The notes: generated by a model not told the origin, from the sequence alone. A DNA stretch of 64,000 nucleotides from Enterococcus sp. PF1-24 (GCF_029893325.1 NZ_JARXWL010000016.1:1-64000); one strand, 5' to 3'; positions 52,882 to 61,992 are shown, counted from the stretch's first letter. Numbers and translations: made by a program.

Positions 52882-53391
52882 ATGGGTGTTAAGGAAATGG
52901 TTTTTGAATTCATTGAAACGGAAAGCCAAAAGCAAGAGCTTGAAGAGTCTTTAACATTATTGGAGGTGCAAGAAGGTGCTCAGATGCCTGCTTTGCAAGA
53001 AGCACAAAGGATTTATGGGTATTTACCAATAGAAATATTGGAGCGAATTTCTTGCAAGTTGCAAATTCCAGTAGAAGAACTTTATAGTACGGCAACTTTT
53101 TATTCCCAGTTTTCTTTTGTCCCTAAAGGTAAATTTACAATTAGCGTTTGTATGGGGACAGCTTGCTATGTTAAGGGTGCCGGAGATATTTTAGATTCTT
53201 ATGCGCAAGAATTAAATATTAAACCAGGTGAAACAACCGCAGATCGCAAGTTCACTTTAGAATCATGTCGCTGTATTGGTGCCTGTGGGTTAGCGCCAGT
53301 TTTAACGGTTAATGAAGAAGTTTATGGCCGTTTAACCAAGAAAAAAGGCGACAAAGTTCTCGTTACTTATCAAAAAATGGAAGATGAGTAA
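52882..53391 (+). CDS. hydC: NuoE-like [2Fe-2S] subunit of [FeFe] hydrogenase (HydC-type)
   Basis: This 169-residue thioredoxin-fold ferredoxin passes electrons between the flavin subunit and the hydrogenase. Four Cys ligands lie in CMGTACYVKGAG and CRCIGACGLAPV (about 96-150). An AAAGGAG site lies 13 bases before the ATG at 52882; a GTG at 52870 is too close to it. It is the first gene of hydC-hydB-hydA. Confidence 0.9.
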   Translation: MGVKEMVFEFIETESQKQELEESLTLLEVQEGAQMPALQEAQRIYGYLPIEILERISCKLQIPVEELYSTATFYSQFSFVPKGKFTISVCMGTACYVKGAGDILDSYAQELNIKPGETTADRKFTLESCRCIGACGLAPVLTVNEEVYGRLTKKKGDKVLVTYQKMEDE

Positions 53392-53448
53392 AATAGCATG
53401 ACTATCTATTGGTTATAAAACTAGATTGAAATGAGGAGAAAAGAGCAT

Positions 53449-55350
53449 ATGGAAAATTGGGAGCAATTACAAAAATTGCGAAATGTTTATCGGCAGCAAG
53501 TTGTCATGCGCTTAGAAGCAGAGCAAGCTGAAAATAATGAAGACGTTGAACAGCCTAAAAGCCAATTTGAAAAAGAAATTATGATTTGTGCTGGGACTGG
53601 CTGTATTTCTTCAAAAAGTGGAGAATTTACTGAAGCTTTGAAGGAAGAATTAGCGAAACATGAATTGACGGATAAAGTTAATATCGTTTCAACCGGTTGT
53701 TTTGGTTTATGTGCCCAAGGGCCGATTGTAATTATTTATCCTGAAGGTGTCTTCTATCATCAAGTTCAGGCTAAAGATGCTAAAAAAATTGTTGCGCAAC
53801 ATTTAGTTGAAGGTAAATTAGTTGAAAAATTATTGTATCATGATAATGATTCAAAAGAAATTATTAATAAATTGATGGATACGCCATTTTATCAAAAGCA
53901 AAAACGGGTTGCTTTAAGAAACTGTGGCCGAATTGATCCTGAAAAAATGGAAGAATATATCGCTTTTGATGGTTATCAAGCCTTAGCGAAAGTCGTTAAC
54001 AAGTATTCTCGTGATGATGTTTTAGAAATTTTAAAAGCTTCTGGTTTACGAGGACGTGGGGGAGCAGGTTTCCCGACTTTTATGAAATGGTCTTTTGCTA
54101 AAGAAAGCCCAGGTGCGCAAAAATATGTTGTTTGTAATGCCGATGAAGGAGATCCAGGTGCCTTTATGGACCGTTCTGTTTTAGAAGGGGATCCACATGC
54201 GATTATTGAAGCAATGGCGATTGCGGGCTACACGATTGGTGCTAATCAAGGCTATATTTATGTGCGGGCAGAATATCCGATTGCTGTTAAGCGTTTAAGA
54301 ATTGCTATCAAGCAAGCGCGAGAAGCGGGCATTTTAGGTAAAAATATTTTTGGCAGCGATTTCGAATTTGATTTAGATTTACGTTTAGGTGCGGGCGCCT
54401 TTGTTTGTGGTGAAGAAACCGCCTTGTTAGAAAGTATTGAAGGTCGCCGTGGCGAACCACGTCCACGTCCACCGTTCCCAGCGGTAAAAGGTTTGTTTGG
54501 CAAACCAACGATTGTGAATAATGTTGAAACTTATGCCAATATTCCACAAATTATTTTACGTGGCCCTGAATGGTTTGCGAGCATGGGGACTGAAAAATCT
54601 AAAGGAACCAAAGTTTTCGCTTTAGGTGGTAAAATTCAAAATACTGGTTTGGTTGAAATTCCGATGGGGACAACTTTAAGAGAAGTTGTTGAAGATATCG
54701 GTGGCGGTATTCCAAATGGTAAGAAATTTAAAGCCGCTCAAACTGGTGGTCCTTCTGGTGGGTGTATCCCAGTAGAAAATTATGATGTTGCGATTGACTA
54801 TGATAATTTAATCGAAATTGGCTCAATGATGGGTTCAGGCGGTTTAATTGTTATGGACGAAGATAACTGTATGGTTGATATTGCGAAATTCTTCTTAGAG
54901 TTTACCGTGGAAGAAAGTTGCGGAAAATGTGTGCCTTGTCGAGTAGGTACGAAGCGTCTGTTAGAAATTTTAGAAAAAATTACTAGAGGCCAAGCAACTT
55001 TGGAAGATTTAGATAAAATGGTTGATTTATGTCACTATATTAAAGAAAATTCGCTATGTGGTTTAGGGCAAACAGCACCAAATCCAATTCTTTCAACTTA
55101 TCACTATTTTAAAGAAGAATATATTGCCCATGTTGTTGAAAAACGTTGTCCTGCTGGTATTTGTAAAGATTTGATTTCTTATGAAATTATGGAAGACAAA
55201 TGTACTGGTTGTACAGCTTGTGCGAAAAAATGTCCTGTTGCTGCGATTAGCGGAGAAAGAAAAGAACCACATCACATCGACCCAGCTATTTGTATTAAGT
55301 GTGGTCTTTGTGTGGATACTTGCCGCTACAATGCTATCAGTGTCGGATAG
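53449..55350 (+). CDS. hydB: NuoF-like NAD(H)/FMN subunit of [FeFe] hydrogenase (HydB-type)
   Basis: This 633-residue subunit oxidises or reduces NAD(H). Domains in order: N-terminal [2Fe-2S] thioredoxin-like (CAGTGCISS...STGCFGLC, about 47-90), NuoF FMN/NAD core (GLRGRGGAGFPTFMKW and VVCNADEGDPGAF, about 199-240), [4Fe-4S] site SCGKCVPCRVGT (about 487-498), and a C-terminal 2[4Fe-4S] ferredoxin (CTGCTACAKKCP and CIKCGLCVDTCR). This matches bifurcating or NADH-dependent trimeric hydrogenases. ATG at 53449 is used; an upstream in-frame ATG (53431) is inside the AGGAG site. Confidence 0.94.
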   Translation: MENWEQLQKLRNVYRQQVVMRLEAEQAENNEDVEQPKSQFEKEIMICAGTGCISSKSGEFTEALKEELAKHELTDKVNIVSTGCFGLCAQGPIVIIYPEGVFYHQVQAKDAKKIVAQHLVEGKLVEKLLYHDNDSKEIINKLMDTPFYQKQKRVALRNCGRIDPEKMEEYIAFDGYQALAKVVNKYSRDDVLEILKASGLRGRGGAGFPTFMKWSFAKESPGAQKYVVCNADEGDPGAFMDRSVLEGDPHAIIEAMAIAGYTIGANQGYIYVRAEYPIAVKRLRIAIKQAREAGILGKNIFGSDFEFDLDLRLGAGAFVCGEETALLESIEGRRGEPRPRPPFPAVKGLFGKPTIVNNVETYANIPQIILRGPEWFASMGTEKSKGTKVFALGGKIQNTGLVEIPMGTTLREVVEDIGGGIPNGKKFKAAQTGGPSGGCIPVENYDVAIDYDNLIEIGSMMGSGGLIVMDEDNCMVDIAKFFLEFTVEESCGKCVPCRVGTKRLLEILEKITRGQATLEDLDKMVDLCHYIKENSLCGLGQTAPNPILSTYHYFKEEYIAHVVEKRCPAGICKDLISYEIMEDKCTGCTACAKKCPVAAISGERKEPHHIDPAICIKCGLCVDTCRYNAISVG

Positions 55351-55363
55351 GGGGGGACTGTAA

Positions 55364-57118
55364 ATGAAAGAACTTAATATTACTATTAATGGAAAAGCTT
55401 ATACAGCGCCTGAAGGTTCAACAATCTTAGATGCTGTTAGAAGAAATAATATTGATATTCCGACACTTTGTTATTTGAAAGAAATCAATGAAATCGGCGC
55501 ATGTCGGATTTGTGTGGTGGAAGTAAAAGGCAGTCGGAACTTAGTAACCGCTTGTGTGCATCCAATTAGCGAAGGCATGGAAATTGTCACTAACTCAGAA
55601 AAAATCTTTAAATCACGGAAAACTAGCTTAGAGTTAATTTTATCTACTCATAATAAGAAATGTTTATCTTGCGTGCGAAACGGTAATTGTGAGTTGCAAA
55701 AACTTTGTAAGGATTTCGATGTGGAAAATGAAAACCTTTATGAAGGGGAAAATTGTCAATACGAAATTGATAATTCTGCACCGCACATGTACCGCGATAA
55801 TAGTAAATGTATTTTATGTAAGCGATGCGTAGCAGTTTGTTCAAAAGTTCAAGCTGTCGGCGTGATTGGCGCCAATGACCGTGGTTTTAATACCCACATC
55901 GGTTGTGCTTTTGAGCAAGAATTAGGTAGTTCTGCTTGTATTTCTTGTGGTCAATGTATTGTCGCCTGCCCAACTGGCGCGCTTTCTGAAAAAGACCACA
56001 CGAAAGAAGTTTGGCAAGTTTTAGCAGATTCTACTAAACATGTGGTTGTTCAAACTGCACCATCTATTCGGGTGACTTTAGGAGAATCTTTCAATATGCC
56101 AATTGGCACAAATGTTGAAGGAAAAATGGTCGCGGCTTTACGACGTTTAGGTTTTGATCAAGTCTTTGATACAAACGTTGCTGCTGACTTTACTATTATG
56201 GAAGAAGCCAATGAGTTTGTATCTCGCGTGCAAAATGATGGACCATTCCCATTGTTAACTTCTTGTTCACCAGGTTGGATTAATTATTGTGAAGCTTATC
56301 ATCCAGAATTAATTCCTAACCTTTCAAGTTGTAAATCTCCACAACAAATGTTCGGAGCTTTAACAAAAACTTGGTATGCGGAAAAAATGAATATTGATCC
56401 GAAAGATATTTGTGTCGTTAGTATCATGCCATGTACAGCTAAAAAAGCCGAAGTAACACGGGAAGATGAAGCAGCTGCTGGTGTTCCTGATGTGGATGTA
56501 GTTTTAACAACCAGAGAATTAGCACGCATGATTGATAAGGCTGGGATTCGCTTTACTGAATTGGAAGATGAGATCTTTGATAATCCTTTAGGGGACGCAA
56601 CTGGTGCTGGTTATATTTTTGGAGCAACTGGTGGAGTAACAGAAGCGGCATTAAGAACAGCTGGCGAAATTATTGCTGGTGAGCCTTTAGCTGAAATTGA
56701 ATTTGCTGAAGTTCGTGGGATGAAAGGTATTAAAGAAGCAACTTATGAAATTAATGGGACTACTATTAAAGTCGCAGTCGCTTCAGGAATTACCAACGCT
56801 AAACATTTAATTGAAAAAATTCAAGCAGGTGAAGATTTCTATCACTTTGTTGAAATTATGGGTTGCCCAGGCGGTTGTATTAACGGTGGTGGCCAACCAA
56901 TTCAACCTGCATCTGTACGAAATTTTGTTAATTTAAGTGCCAAACGGGCGGCTGCTCTTTATGCAGAAGATCAAGAACGCCAAATTAGACGTTCAAATGA
57001 AAGTCCGATTGTGAAAGAAGTTTATCAAGAATATTTAGGAGAACCAGGTAGTGAAAGAGCACATCATATTTTACACACCACATATCAAGCTCGTTCACAA
57101 TATTCAACGGTTTCTTAA
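55364..57118 (+). CDS. hydA: [FeFe] hydrogenase catalytic subunit (HydA)
   Basis: This 584-residue enzyme makes or oxidises H2. N-terminal [2Fe-2S] (CYLKEINEIGACRIC), His/Cys [4Fe-4S] (HNKKCLSCVRNGNC), two [4Fe-4S] (CILCKRCVAVCSK, CISCGQCIVACP), then the H-cluster domain: L1 TSCSPGW (about 299-305), L2 MPCTAKKAE (about 355-363), L3 MGCPGGCINGGGQP (about 498-511). L1 reads TSCSP where the reference motif is TSCCP. The maturases HydE, HydF and HydG are not in the window. Such an enzyme is unusual for a lactic acid bacterium. Confidence 0.95.
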   Translation: MKELNITINGKAYTAPEGSTILDAVRRNNIDIPTLCYLKEINEIGACRICVVEVKGSRNLVTACVHPISEGMEIVTNSEKIFKSRKTSLELILSTHNKKCLSCVRNGNCELQKLCKDFDVENENLYEGENCQYEIDNSAPHMYRDNSKCILCKRCVAVCSKVQAVGVIGANDRGFNTHIGCAFEQELGSSACISCGQCIVACPTGALSEKDHTKEVWQVLADSTKHVVVQTAPSIRVTLGESFNMPIGTNVEGKMVAALRRLGFDQVFDTNVAADFTIMEEANEFVSRVQNDGPFPLLTSCSPGWINYCEAYHPELIPNLSSCKSPQQMFGALTKTWYAEKMNIDPKDICVVSIMPCTAKKAEVTREDEAAAGVPDVDVVLTTRELARMIDKAGIRFTELEDEIFDNPLGDATGAGYIFGATGGVTEAALRTAGEIIAGEPLAEIEFAEVRGMKGIKEATYEINGTTIKVAVASGITNAKHLIEKIQAGEDFYHFVEIMGCPGGCINGGGQPIQPASVRNFVNLSAKRAAALYAEDQERQIRRSNESPIVKEVYQEYLGEPGSERAHHILHTTYQARSQYSTVS

Positions 57119-57137
57119 TAAATAGTAAAGATAAAAT

Positions 57138-57172
57138 AAAGAACCCTAAGCCCACGGGCTTAAGGTTCTTTT
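57138..57172. terminator. Bidirectional terminator after hydA
   Basis: AAAGAACC(C)TAAGCCC pairs with GGGCTTA(A)GGTTCTTT, with T on both sides. Confidence 0.88.
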
Positions 57173-57192
57173 GCTGTTCAACTGAATTTTTT

Positions 57193-57738
57193 TTATTCTT
57201 TTGGCTTAGGAAGGGCACTTTTTACGATTGGCAATACCACAACAGCTAGGGCGCCACCGATTAGAGCGGTGATTAATTGTGGTGTTGAAAACATTGCTGA
57301 CATTTTAGCAGCTTGAGGCGCTGGTAATTTTGTTAAAACAACTGGAATCATAAATTTGACGATACTTAAGTAAAGTACACCGAATTTCACAACAGCTGCT
57401 ACAATCGCTGCAATAACAGTATTGACAACATTGTTTTCTTTCGTTTTGCCGGCAATTAAATACCAAACAAGCGATAAGCTAGCATTTCCTAAAGCAATAC
57501 AGATAATAATTTGCCACATCTGTGGTCCAATCCCGAAGAAAAATGCGAAGATTGGTGATAATAAAGCGACTGTTAAGCCGCTGGTTAAGCCTGAGATACA
57601 GACAGAAACAATCAAAATCAGATTTACCAATGACCCAGTAATAAAAGTATTTCCAAATCCTGAAGTTACTGCTTGGGTAGCGACTAATAGCGCTAACATT
57701 AAAGCGGTTTGTGTAATCCATAATGCCTTACGATTCAT
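57193..57738 (-). CDS. ECF-type transporter S component (substrate unknown)
   Basis: This 181-residue protein has five to six membrane helices and the N-terminal ALMLALLVATQAVTSGFGNTFITGSLVNLILIV typical of ECF substrate-binding subunits. No energising EcfA/T genes are nearby, which is common because they are shared. GAAGGAA precedes the ATG. Convergent with hydA; a metal or cofactor for the hydrogenase is a possible substrate, but that is a guess from position. Confidence 0.75.
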   Translation of the reverse strand: MNRKALWITQTALMLALLVATQAVTSGFGNTFITGSLVNLILIVSVCISGLTSGLTVALLSPIFAFFFGIGPQMWQIIICIALGNASLSLVWYLIAGKTKENNVVNTVIAAIVAAVVKFGVLYLSIVKFMIPVVLTKLPAPQAAKMSAMFSTPQLITALIGGALAVVVLPIVKSALPKPKE

Positions 57739-57784
57739 GTAAATTCCTTCTTTCCAACGTGTTTGATTTTTCCTTTTTTAATAA

Positions 57785-57869
57785 TTGCTCAAATATTCAC
57801 AAATAAAACTGAAAATAAAATAGTTCATAGAACCACCTTAATGATAACGCTTTTTTGATGAAGTTGCAA
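57785..57869 (-). promoter_or_regulatory. Promoter of the ECF gene with cre-like and Rex-like sites
   Basis: On the minus strand TTGCAA (57864-57869) and TATCAT (57841-57846) are 17 bp apart. AAAAAGCGTTATCA (57842-57855) fits the cre consensus at 12 of 14. TTGTGAATATTTGAGCAA (57785-57802) in the leader has one perfect Rex half-site. The weaker sites could be chance in AT-rich DNA. Confidence 0.45.
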
Positions 57870-58082
57870 TCAGATTTAGGCTTTTAAACAGAAGAAATTT
57901 CAAGGGATTTGCTAGTTTTTTTATTGAATAAGACCAGACTTTTTCAAATAAGAAAAAAATAAAAAAATTTAGCAAAATAGGGTGACATTTTGGTGGGAAA
58001 CTTTCGTATATAGAGTGTAAGGTTTTTATTCAGTGAAAGGGTAAAAATCAGATTGATTGATGAATGAGAAGGAGGGAGAAGC

Positions 58083-58295
58083 ATGTCAGATAACTTAATT
58101 GTGGCGTTAGTCGGCTTAATTGGCACGGGTTTAGGGACTTTTGGTGGAATTTTTACATCAACGAAATTGATTGCTTACCGCATTGATTTGCTGGAGAAAA
58201 AAGTGGAAAAGCACAATCAAGTCATGGAGCGAACTTTTATTTTAGAAGAAAAAGTCAATCATTTACAAAAAACGCTAAGTGTTAGGAAAGGTTAG
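58083..58295 (+). CDS. Small phage-type membrane protein (XhlA-like) of a lysis cassette
   Basis: This 70-residue protein has an N-terminal transmembrane helix (about 6-28, VALVGLIGTGLGTFGGIF) and a C-terminal coiled coil (LLEKKVEKHNQVMERTFILEEKVNHLQKTL). AGGAGGGAG precedes the ATG. It stands just before a holin and an endolysin, as XhlA does in phages. Confidence 0.72.
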   Translation: MSDNLIVALVGLIGTGLGTFGGIFTSTKLIAYRIDLLEKKVEKHNQVMERTFILEEKVNHLQKTLSVRKG

Positions 58296-58305
58296 GTGAG
58301 GAATA

Positions 58306-58563
58306 ATGGAACAGATTTTAGTGGCAATACCAGTTATTAGCACCGTGGTACTAAGCGTTGCCCAGCTGCTAAAGCAAGTTGTAGTCAATCATAGGTGGCT
58401 GCCCCTTTGGAACGTTGTGTTGGGGATTTTATTAGGCATGCTCTTTGCTGGGACCATTTTACATGATGAATTGGCGATTTATGCTTGGGCAGGTGGAATT
58501 TCTGGTTTAGCAGCTGGCGGATTTTATGATTTAGGCAATAGTTTTGTTAGGAAAGGAGAATGA
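58306..58563 (+). CDS. Phage holin
   Basis: This 85-residue protein has two to three hydrophobic helices (ILVAIPVISTVVLSVAQLL, WNVVLGILLGMLFAGTIL, IYAWAGGISGLAAGG) and a charged tail, like phage holins that release endolysin. Its start lies 10 bp after the previous stop and it is followed within 5 bp by the endolysin. Confidence 0.78.
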   Translation: MEQILVAIPVISTVVLSVAQLLKQVVVNHRWLPLWNVVLGILLGMLFAGTILHDELAIYAWAGGISGLAAGGFYDLGNSFVRKGE

Positions 58564-58567
58564 GAGG

Positions 58568-59446
58568 ATGCAACATTTAATTGTTTATGGTCATGGCGCT
58601 CGAGATAGTGGTGCAGTTGGTTCAGGCACCAATGAACGAGATTGGACACGGAAAGTTTTAGATGTTGAAATGCAGAAATATAATCAGCACTTACAGAAGA
58701 ATCAGCTGCTTTTTTACGATAAAAAACGCAATATGTTTTTGGATACTTGTTCAGGTGGTGGGGCTTATCAAGTGGCCAAGGAAATAGTTTCGGTAACCGA
58801 AATTCATTTAGATGCAGCTGCCGGGCTGGCGACAGGTGGTCATGTGATTATTTCCAATCGTGTAACAGCTAACCAACAAGATTTGGCAATTGCTGAAGTC
58901 GTTAAAAAATATGCGGGTTGGTGGCAAAAAGTTCAGTCAACTGCTGGCATTAATCAAAGAGGAGATTTAGCTCATTGTCAAATTTTTGCTCAAAGAGGAA
59001 TTTCCTATCGCTTAGTGGAACTAGGCTTTATTTCTAATCCACAAGATATGCAACTTTTAACAAGTCAGGTTGCTTCATTAGCTAGCGATTTAATCACTGC
59101 TATTACTGGTGAGTCCTTAACTGAAGCAGTTAAGGCAGAAAATAAAACATTACAGGAGTTGATAAACATGGAATTTTGTTATGCCGCAAGAAATGCGATT
59201 CATTACTACAACGGAAGAGAAGTACATGTTTTAGGTGCGAATCATGAGTTTAAAGTAATCAAAGATATTTACAGCCAATATACTGAAGCCGCAACAGGTG
59301 AAAGAAAGGATATGTTGGTTTTTGATTGGTCGGACAATATGACCACAGTGGATGCTTTTGAACGAATGGTTCGTTATAATGCCGAAAAAGATATTTATGA
59401 GTTGAAAAACTTTCGCTATAATCGGGAAACGAAGAAGACGAGATAA
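58568..59446 (+). CDS. Endolysin, N-acetylmuramoyl-L-alanine amidase (Amidase_3-like)
   Basis: This 292-residue enzyme begins MQHLIVYGHGARDSGAVGSG and has an Amidase_3-type zinc site: His in YGHGARD (about 8), a second metal ligand near HLDAAAG, a later His, and Glu in VELGFISNPQDMQLL (about 155). The C-terminal 100 residues form a separate domain, probably for wall binding, ending HYYNGREVHVLGANHEFKVIKD. ATG at 58568 with GAGAGG is used. No phage structural genes adjoin it. Confidence 0.8.
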   Translation: MQHLIVYGHGARDSGAVGSGTNERDWTRKVLDVEMQKYNQHLQKNQLLFYDKKRNMFLDTCSGGGAYQVAKEIVSVTEIHLDAAAGLATGGHVIISNRVTANQQDLAIAEVVKKYAGWWQKVQSTAGINQRGDLAHCQIFAQRGISYRLVELGFISNPQDMQLLTSQVASLASDLITAITGESLTEAVKAENKTLQELINMEFCYAARNAIHYYNGREVHVLGANHEFKVIKDIYSQYTEAATGERKDMLVFDWSDNMTTVDAFERMVRYNAEKDIYELKNFRYNRETKKTR

Positions 59447-59687
59447 ATATCTTTAATATAAAAGAATTCTTTAAAAATAAAGATTACAACCTGCAACTTA
59501 AAGCCGAAATTGTGCATTTCATGCTTTTTTGAGTGAAGTGTCGAGAAGTGAGCAGGCTAAAAACGGAATCAGATATAATTTTACCGCCATTTATGTGTAT
59601 TTTAGGTGGAAAATAGTCATTTTATATGAATTTAGAACAATAAAGTACTTGTTAGTATTTTCCTAGTTAGATTAAATAAAATAATAG

Positions 59688-59717
59688 TTGACACTAATAT
59701 TCGCAGGATGATAGTAT
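59688..59717 (+). promoter_or_regulatory. Predicted promoter of the GNAT gene; rest of the gap empty
   Basis: TTGACA (59688-59693) and TAGTAT (59712-59717) are 18 bp apart. The remainder of the 330-bp gap from 59447 shows no gene or clear terminator. Confidence 0.6.
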
Positions 59718-59775
59718 TATCTTCACGATTTTAAAGAGATGATGAGATACTGCCAAAAGTGAAAGAGGGAATCAA

Positions 59776-60300
59776 ATGAGATTAGAAACTGAGCGACTTA
59801 TTTTGAGAGAATTAACAATAAATGATTTAGATGATTTGCATGAAATACTTTCGGATCCTGAGTCAATGCTACATTATCCGCAACCATTCACTAAAGAGAA
59901 ATCAAGACAATGGATTGAATGGAATATTGATAACTATATCACCTATGGATTTGGTCTTTGGGCAGTCATATTAAAAGAAAACAATCGCTTTCTTGGTGAT
60001 TGTGGAATAACGTTGCAGTGTATCAATGGTAAGCAGGAGCCAGAAATAGGTTATCATATTAACAAAGTTTATACAGGCAGAGGTTATGCCACCGAAGCGG
60101 CAAGAGCTTGTAGAAATTATGTTTTTGATGTTTTGAATCTACAGGAAGTGTTTTCTTATATGAAATATACAAATATTGCTTCTCAACGAGTGGCACAGAA
60201 AAACGGGATGAAGCTGGTTGCTGAATTGCCTGATGATAAAAATACCTTAACTACAGTGTTTGCTATCACATTAGAAGACTATTTAAATACGAAATTCTGA
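59776..60300 (+). CDS. GNAT N-acetyltransferase (RimJ/RimL-like)
   Basis: This 174-residue enzyme starts LETERLILRELTINDLDDLHEILSDPESM and has the acetyl-CoA region IGYHINKVYTGRGYATEAARACRNYVF (about 93-119) and NIASQRVAQKNGMKLVAELPD. Relatives acetylate N-termini or small amines. AAAGAGGGA precedes the ATG. The acceptor is unknown. Confidence 0.9.
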   Translation: MRLETERLILRELTINDLDDLHEILSDPESMLHYPQPFTKEKSRQWIEWNIDNYITYGFGLWAVILKENNRFLGDCGITLQCINGKQEPEIGYHINKVYTGRGYATEAARACRNYVFDVLNLQEVFSYMKYTNIASQRVAQKNGMKLVAELPDDKNTLTTVFAITLEDYLNTKF

Positions 60301-60528
60301 TTTTTATAGCTATTCTTTCATCAATTTTTCCGCCAAAATACTGAGAAGAAATTCGGACTTTGGTCTTATGTGTTTTTTCTCAGTATTTGTTAAGATTATG
60401 ATAGTTGATAAAGAAAAACAATTAACTATTCATTAATCAAACAGAAAGCAATTTCATTTACTCAGAATACTTAAATTAATTTACATAAATTAGGTTTTGA
60501 TAAAAGATTTGCGAATGGAGGGAAAATA

Positions 60529-60771
60529 ATGACAAAGAAACAAATACAAGAAAAATATCAAAATAGTGCAAGTAGATATACAGTAATGGCAAAGATTTTA
60601 GAAAATTGGTTGTTTGTCGTATTTTTATTATCGCTGTTCACTTTTATAATTGCTGATACGTTTCTTCTAAAATTATTTATAATCAGTCTTTTTACAGGCT
60701 ATGCTGTATTAAGTTGGGCAACGACGCGGATGGACATTAGAGAACGAATCAAATTACGTAATATTTTTTAA
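60529..60771 (+). CDS. Small two-helix membrane protein, unknown
   Basis: This 80-residue protein has two adjacent hydrophobic helices (LFVVFLLSLFTFIIADTFLL and IISLFTGYAVLSW) and a basic C-terminus. ATGGAGGG precedes the ATG. Not recognised. Confidence 0.7.
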   Translation: MTKKQIQEKYQNSASRYTVMAKILENWLFVVFLLSLFTFIIADTFLLKLFIISLFTGYAVLSWATTRMDIRERIKLRNIF

Positions 60772-60803
60772 GCTATCATACTTTATTTAACTAAACAGGA
60801 ATA

Positions 60804-60855
60804 AACAAACCATGATTTTTCATCACTAAGATGAAGATTGTGGTTTGTTTTTTTG
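60804..60855 (+). terminator. Terminator after the small membrane protein gene
   Basis: A long stem (AACAAACCA...CATC with GATG...TGGTTTGTT) is followed by seven or more T. Confidence 0.85.
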
Positions 60856-60969
60856 TTATTTTTACAAAAATGAATATAAAAATCGGCTTGTATTTACTAT
60901 TTCTTATTGTTAAAATCGCATAAAGACCACTATTGTGAGAGGTCTTATTGAGTGAGATGAGGGATTCGA

Positions 60970-61992
60970 ATGGAGTTTTGGAAAAAATATACTTCAGATA
61001 AATTTCAAATTAAATATGATCAGCTAATCTATAAAGTTGGTAGTTATCATTATAATTGGCATGATGAGATTGAATTACTATGGCTTTTAAAAGGGAAGAT
61101 TGAAGTTAATGTTGATGGGAAGATTTGTACTTTAGAAGCAGGCGATTTATTTGTAATTAATTCTAATTGTGGTCACGCAACATTTGCCACTAAGCCTGAT
61201 AGTATAGCTATGAGATTATATGTATCTCCAAATTTTTTCTTATCTCAAGGAGTCAAATTAAATGTAGGCACATTTAATTTGAATTCCAATATAGATAGAA
61301 TTAATCCACAATATAATAATTTACGAGCTGATTTAGCTAATTTACAATTATTGATTTTATCAGAAAGTTCACCATTTCAAATTCATGCTTTATTTTTTAG
61401 AATAGCAGAAAGCATGTTACATTTTTTTGAGACTAACTCAATAAAGCAACCTAGATACTCAATTAGACAAAAGCGTAATTTTTTAGACCATGCGATTCAA
61501 TATCTTGAAGACAATTTTAAGAAAGAATTAACTCTAGAGCAATTAGCACAGAAATGTAATTATTCAACTACTTATTTATCTAAAATTTTTAAATCTGAAT
61601 TAGGTATTAATTACTATGAATACTTGACACGGTGCCGTTTACAGCACGCGATTCAGCAATTAGCAATTACGGATGAAAAAATTGCTAATATTGCATACGA
61701 TAACGGGTTTAATGATATAAAAGCTTTCAACAAGATGTTTAAAAAGCATTTTGGAACTACACCATCTGATTATCGGAAACAAATAAATCCTGATATTCAA
61801 GCGATTGATAAAAAATTTAAAACAGATTTGGATTATCAAGAGTATGAAACGATTATTCAAATTCTTCAAGAAAGTCAACAAAAAAATATGGGAACCTTTC
61901 AAGATCCTTGTCAAATTTGTAGTAAGAAGGAAATTGAAGAAAAGTATGTTAAGCTAGTAAAAAATTTGAAAACTATAGTATTAGAGGAATAA
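60970..61992 (+). CDS. AraC-family regulator, probable activator of the tartrate operon
   Basis: This 340-residue protein has an N-terminal cupin sensor (YHYNWHDEIELLWLLKGKIEVNVDG...GDLFVINSNCGHAT, about 17-75), and two C-terminal HTH motifs (LTLEQLAQKCNYSTTYLSKIFKSELG and IANIAYDNGFNDIKAFNKMFKKHFGTTPSDYRK, about 190-275). A tail with two Cys (DPCQICSKKE) follows. It is upstream of and collinear with ttdAB, so it probably senses tartrate or a related acid; inferred from position. Confidence 0.9.
   Translation: MEFWKKYTSDKFQIKYDQLIYKVGSYHYNWHDEIELLWLLKGKIEVNVDGKICTLEAGDLFVINSNCGHATFATKPDSIAMRLYVSPNFFLSQGVKLNVGTFNLNSNIDRINPQYNNLRADLANLQLLILSESSPFQIHALFFRIAESMLHFFETNSIKQPRYSIRQKRNFLDHAIQYLEDNFKKELTLEQLAQKCNYSTTYLSKIFKSELGINYYEYLTRCRLQHAIQQLAITDEKIANIAYDNGFNDIKAFNKMFKKHFGTTPSDYRKQINPDIQAIDKKFKTDLDYQEYETIIQILQESQQKNMGTFQDPCQICSKKEIEEKYVKLVKNLKTIVLEE

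Noticed and set aside
54258-54547. Two minus-strand open frames inside hydB
   Set aside because: They are shadows of a strongly conserved plus-strand gene and have no ribosome site.
57985-58030. Competence sigma (cin-box) promoter before the lysis cassette
   Set aside because: TTTCGTATA resembles a cin-box only in the reverse orientation, so it does not support competence control.
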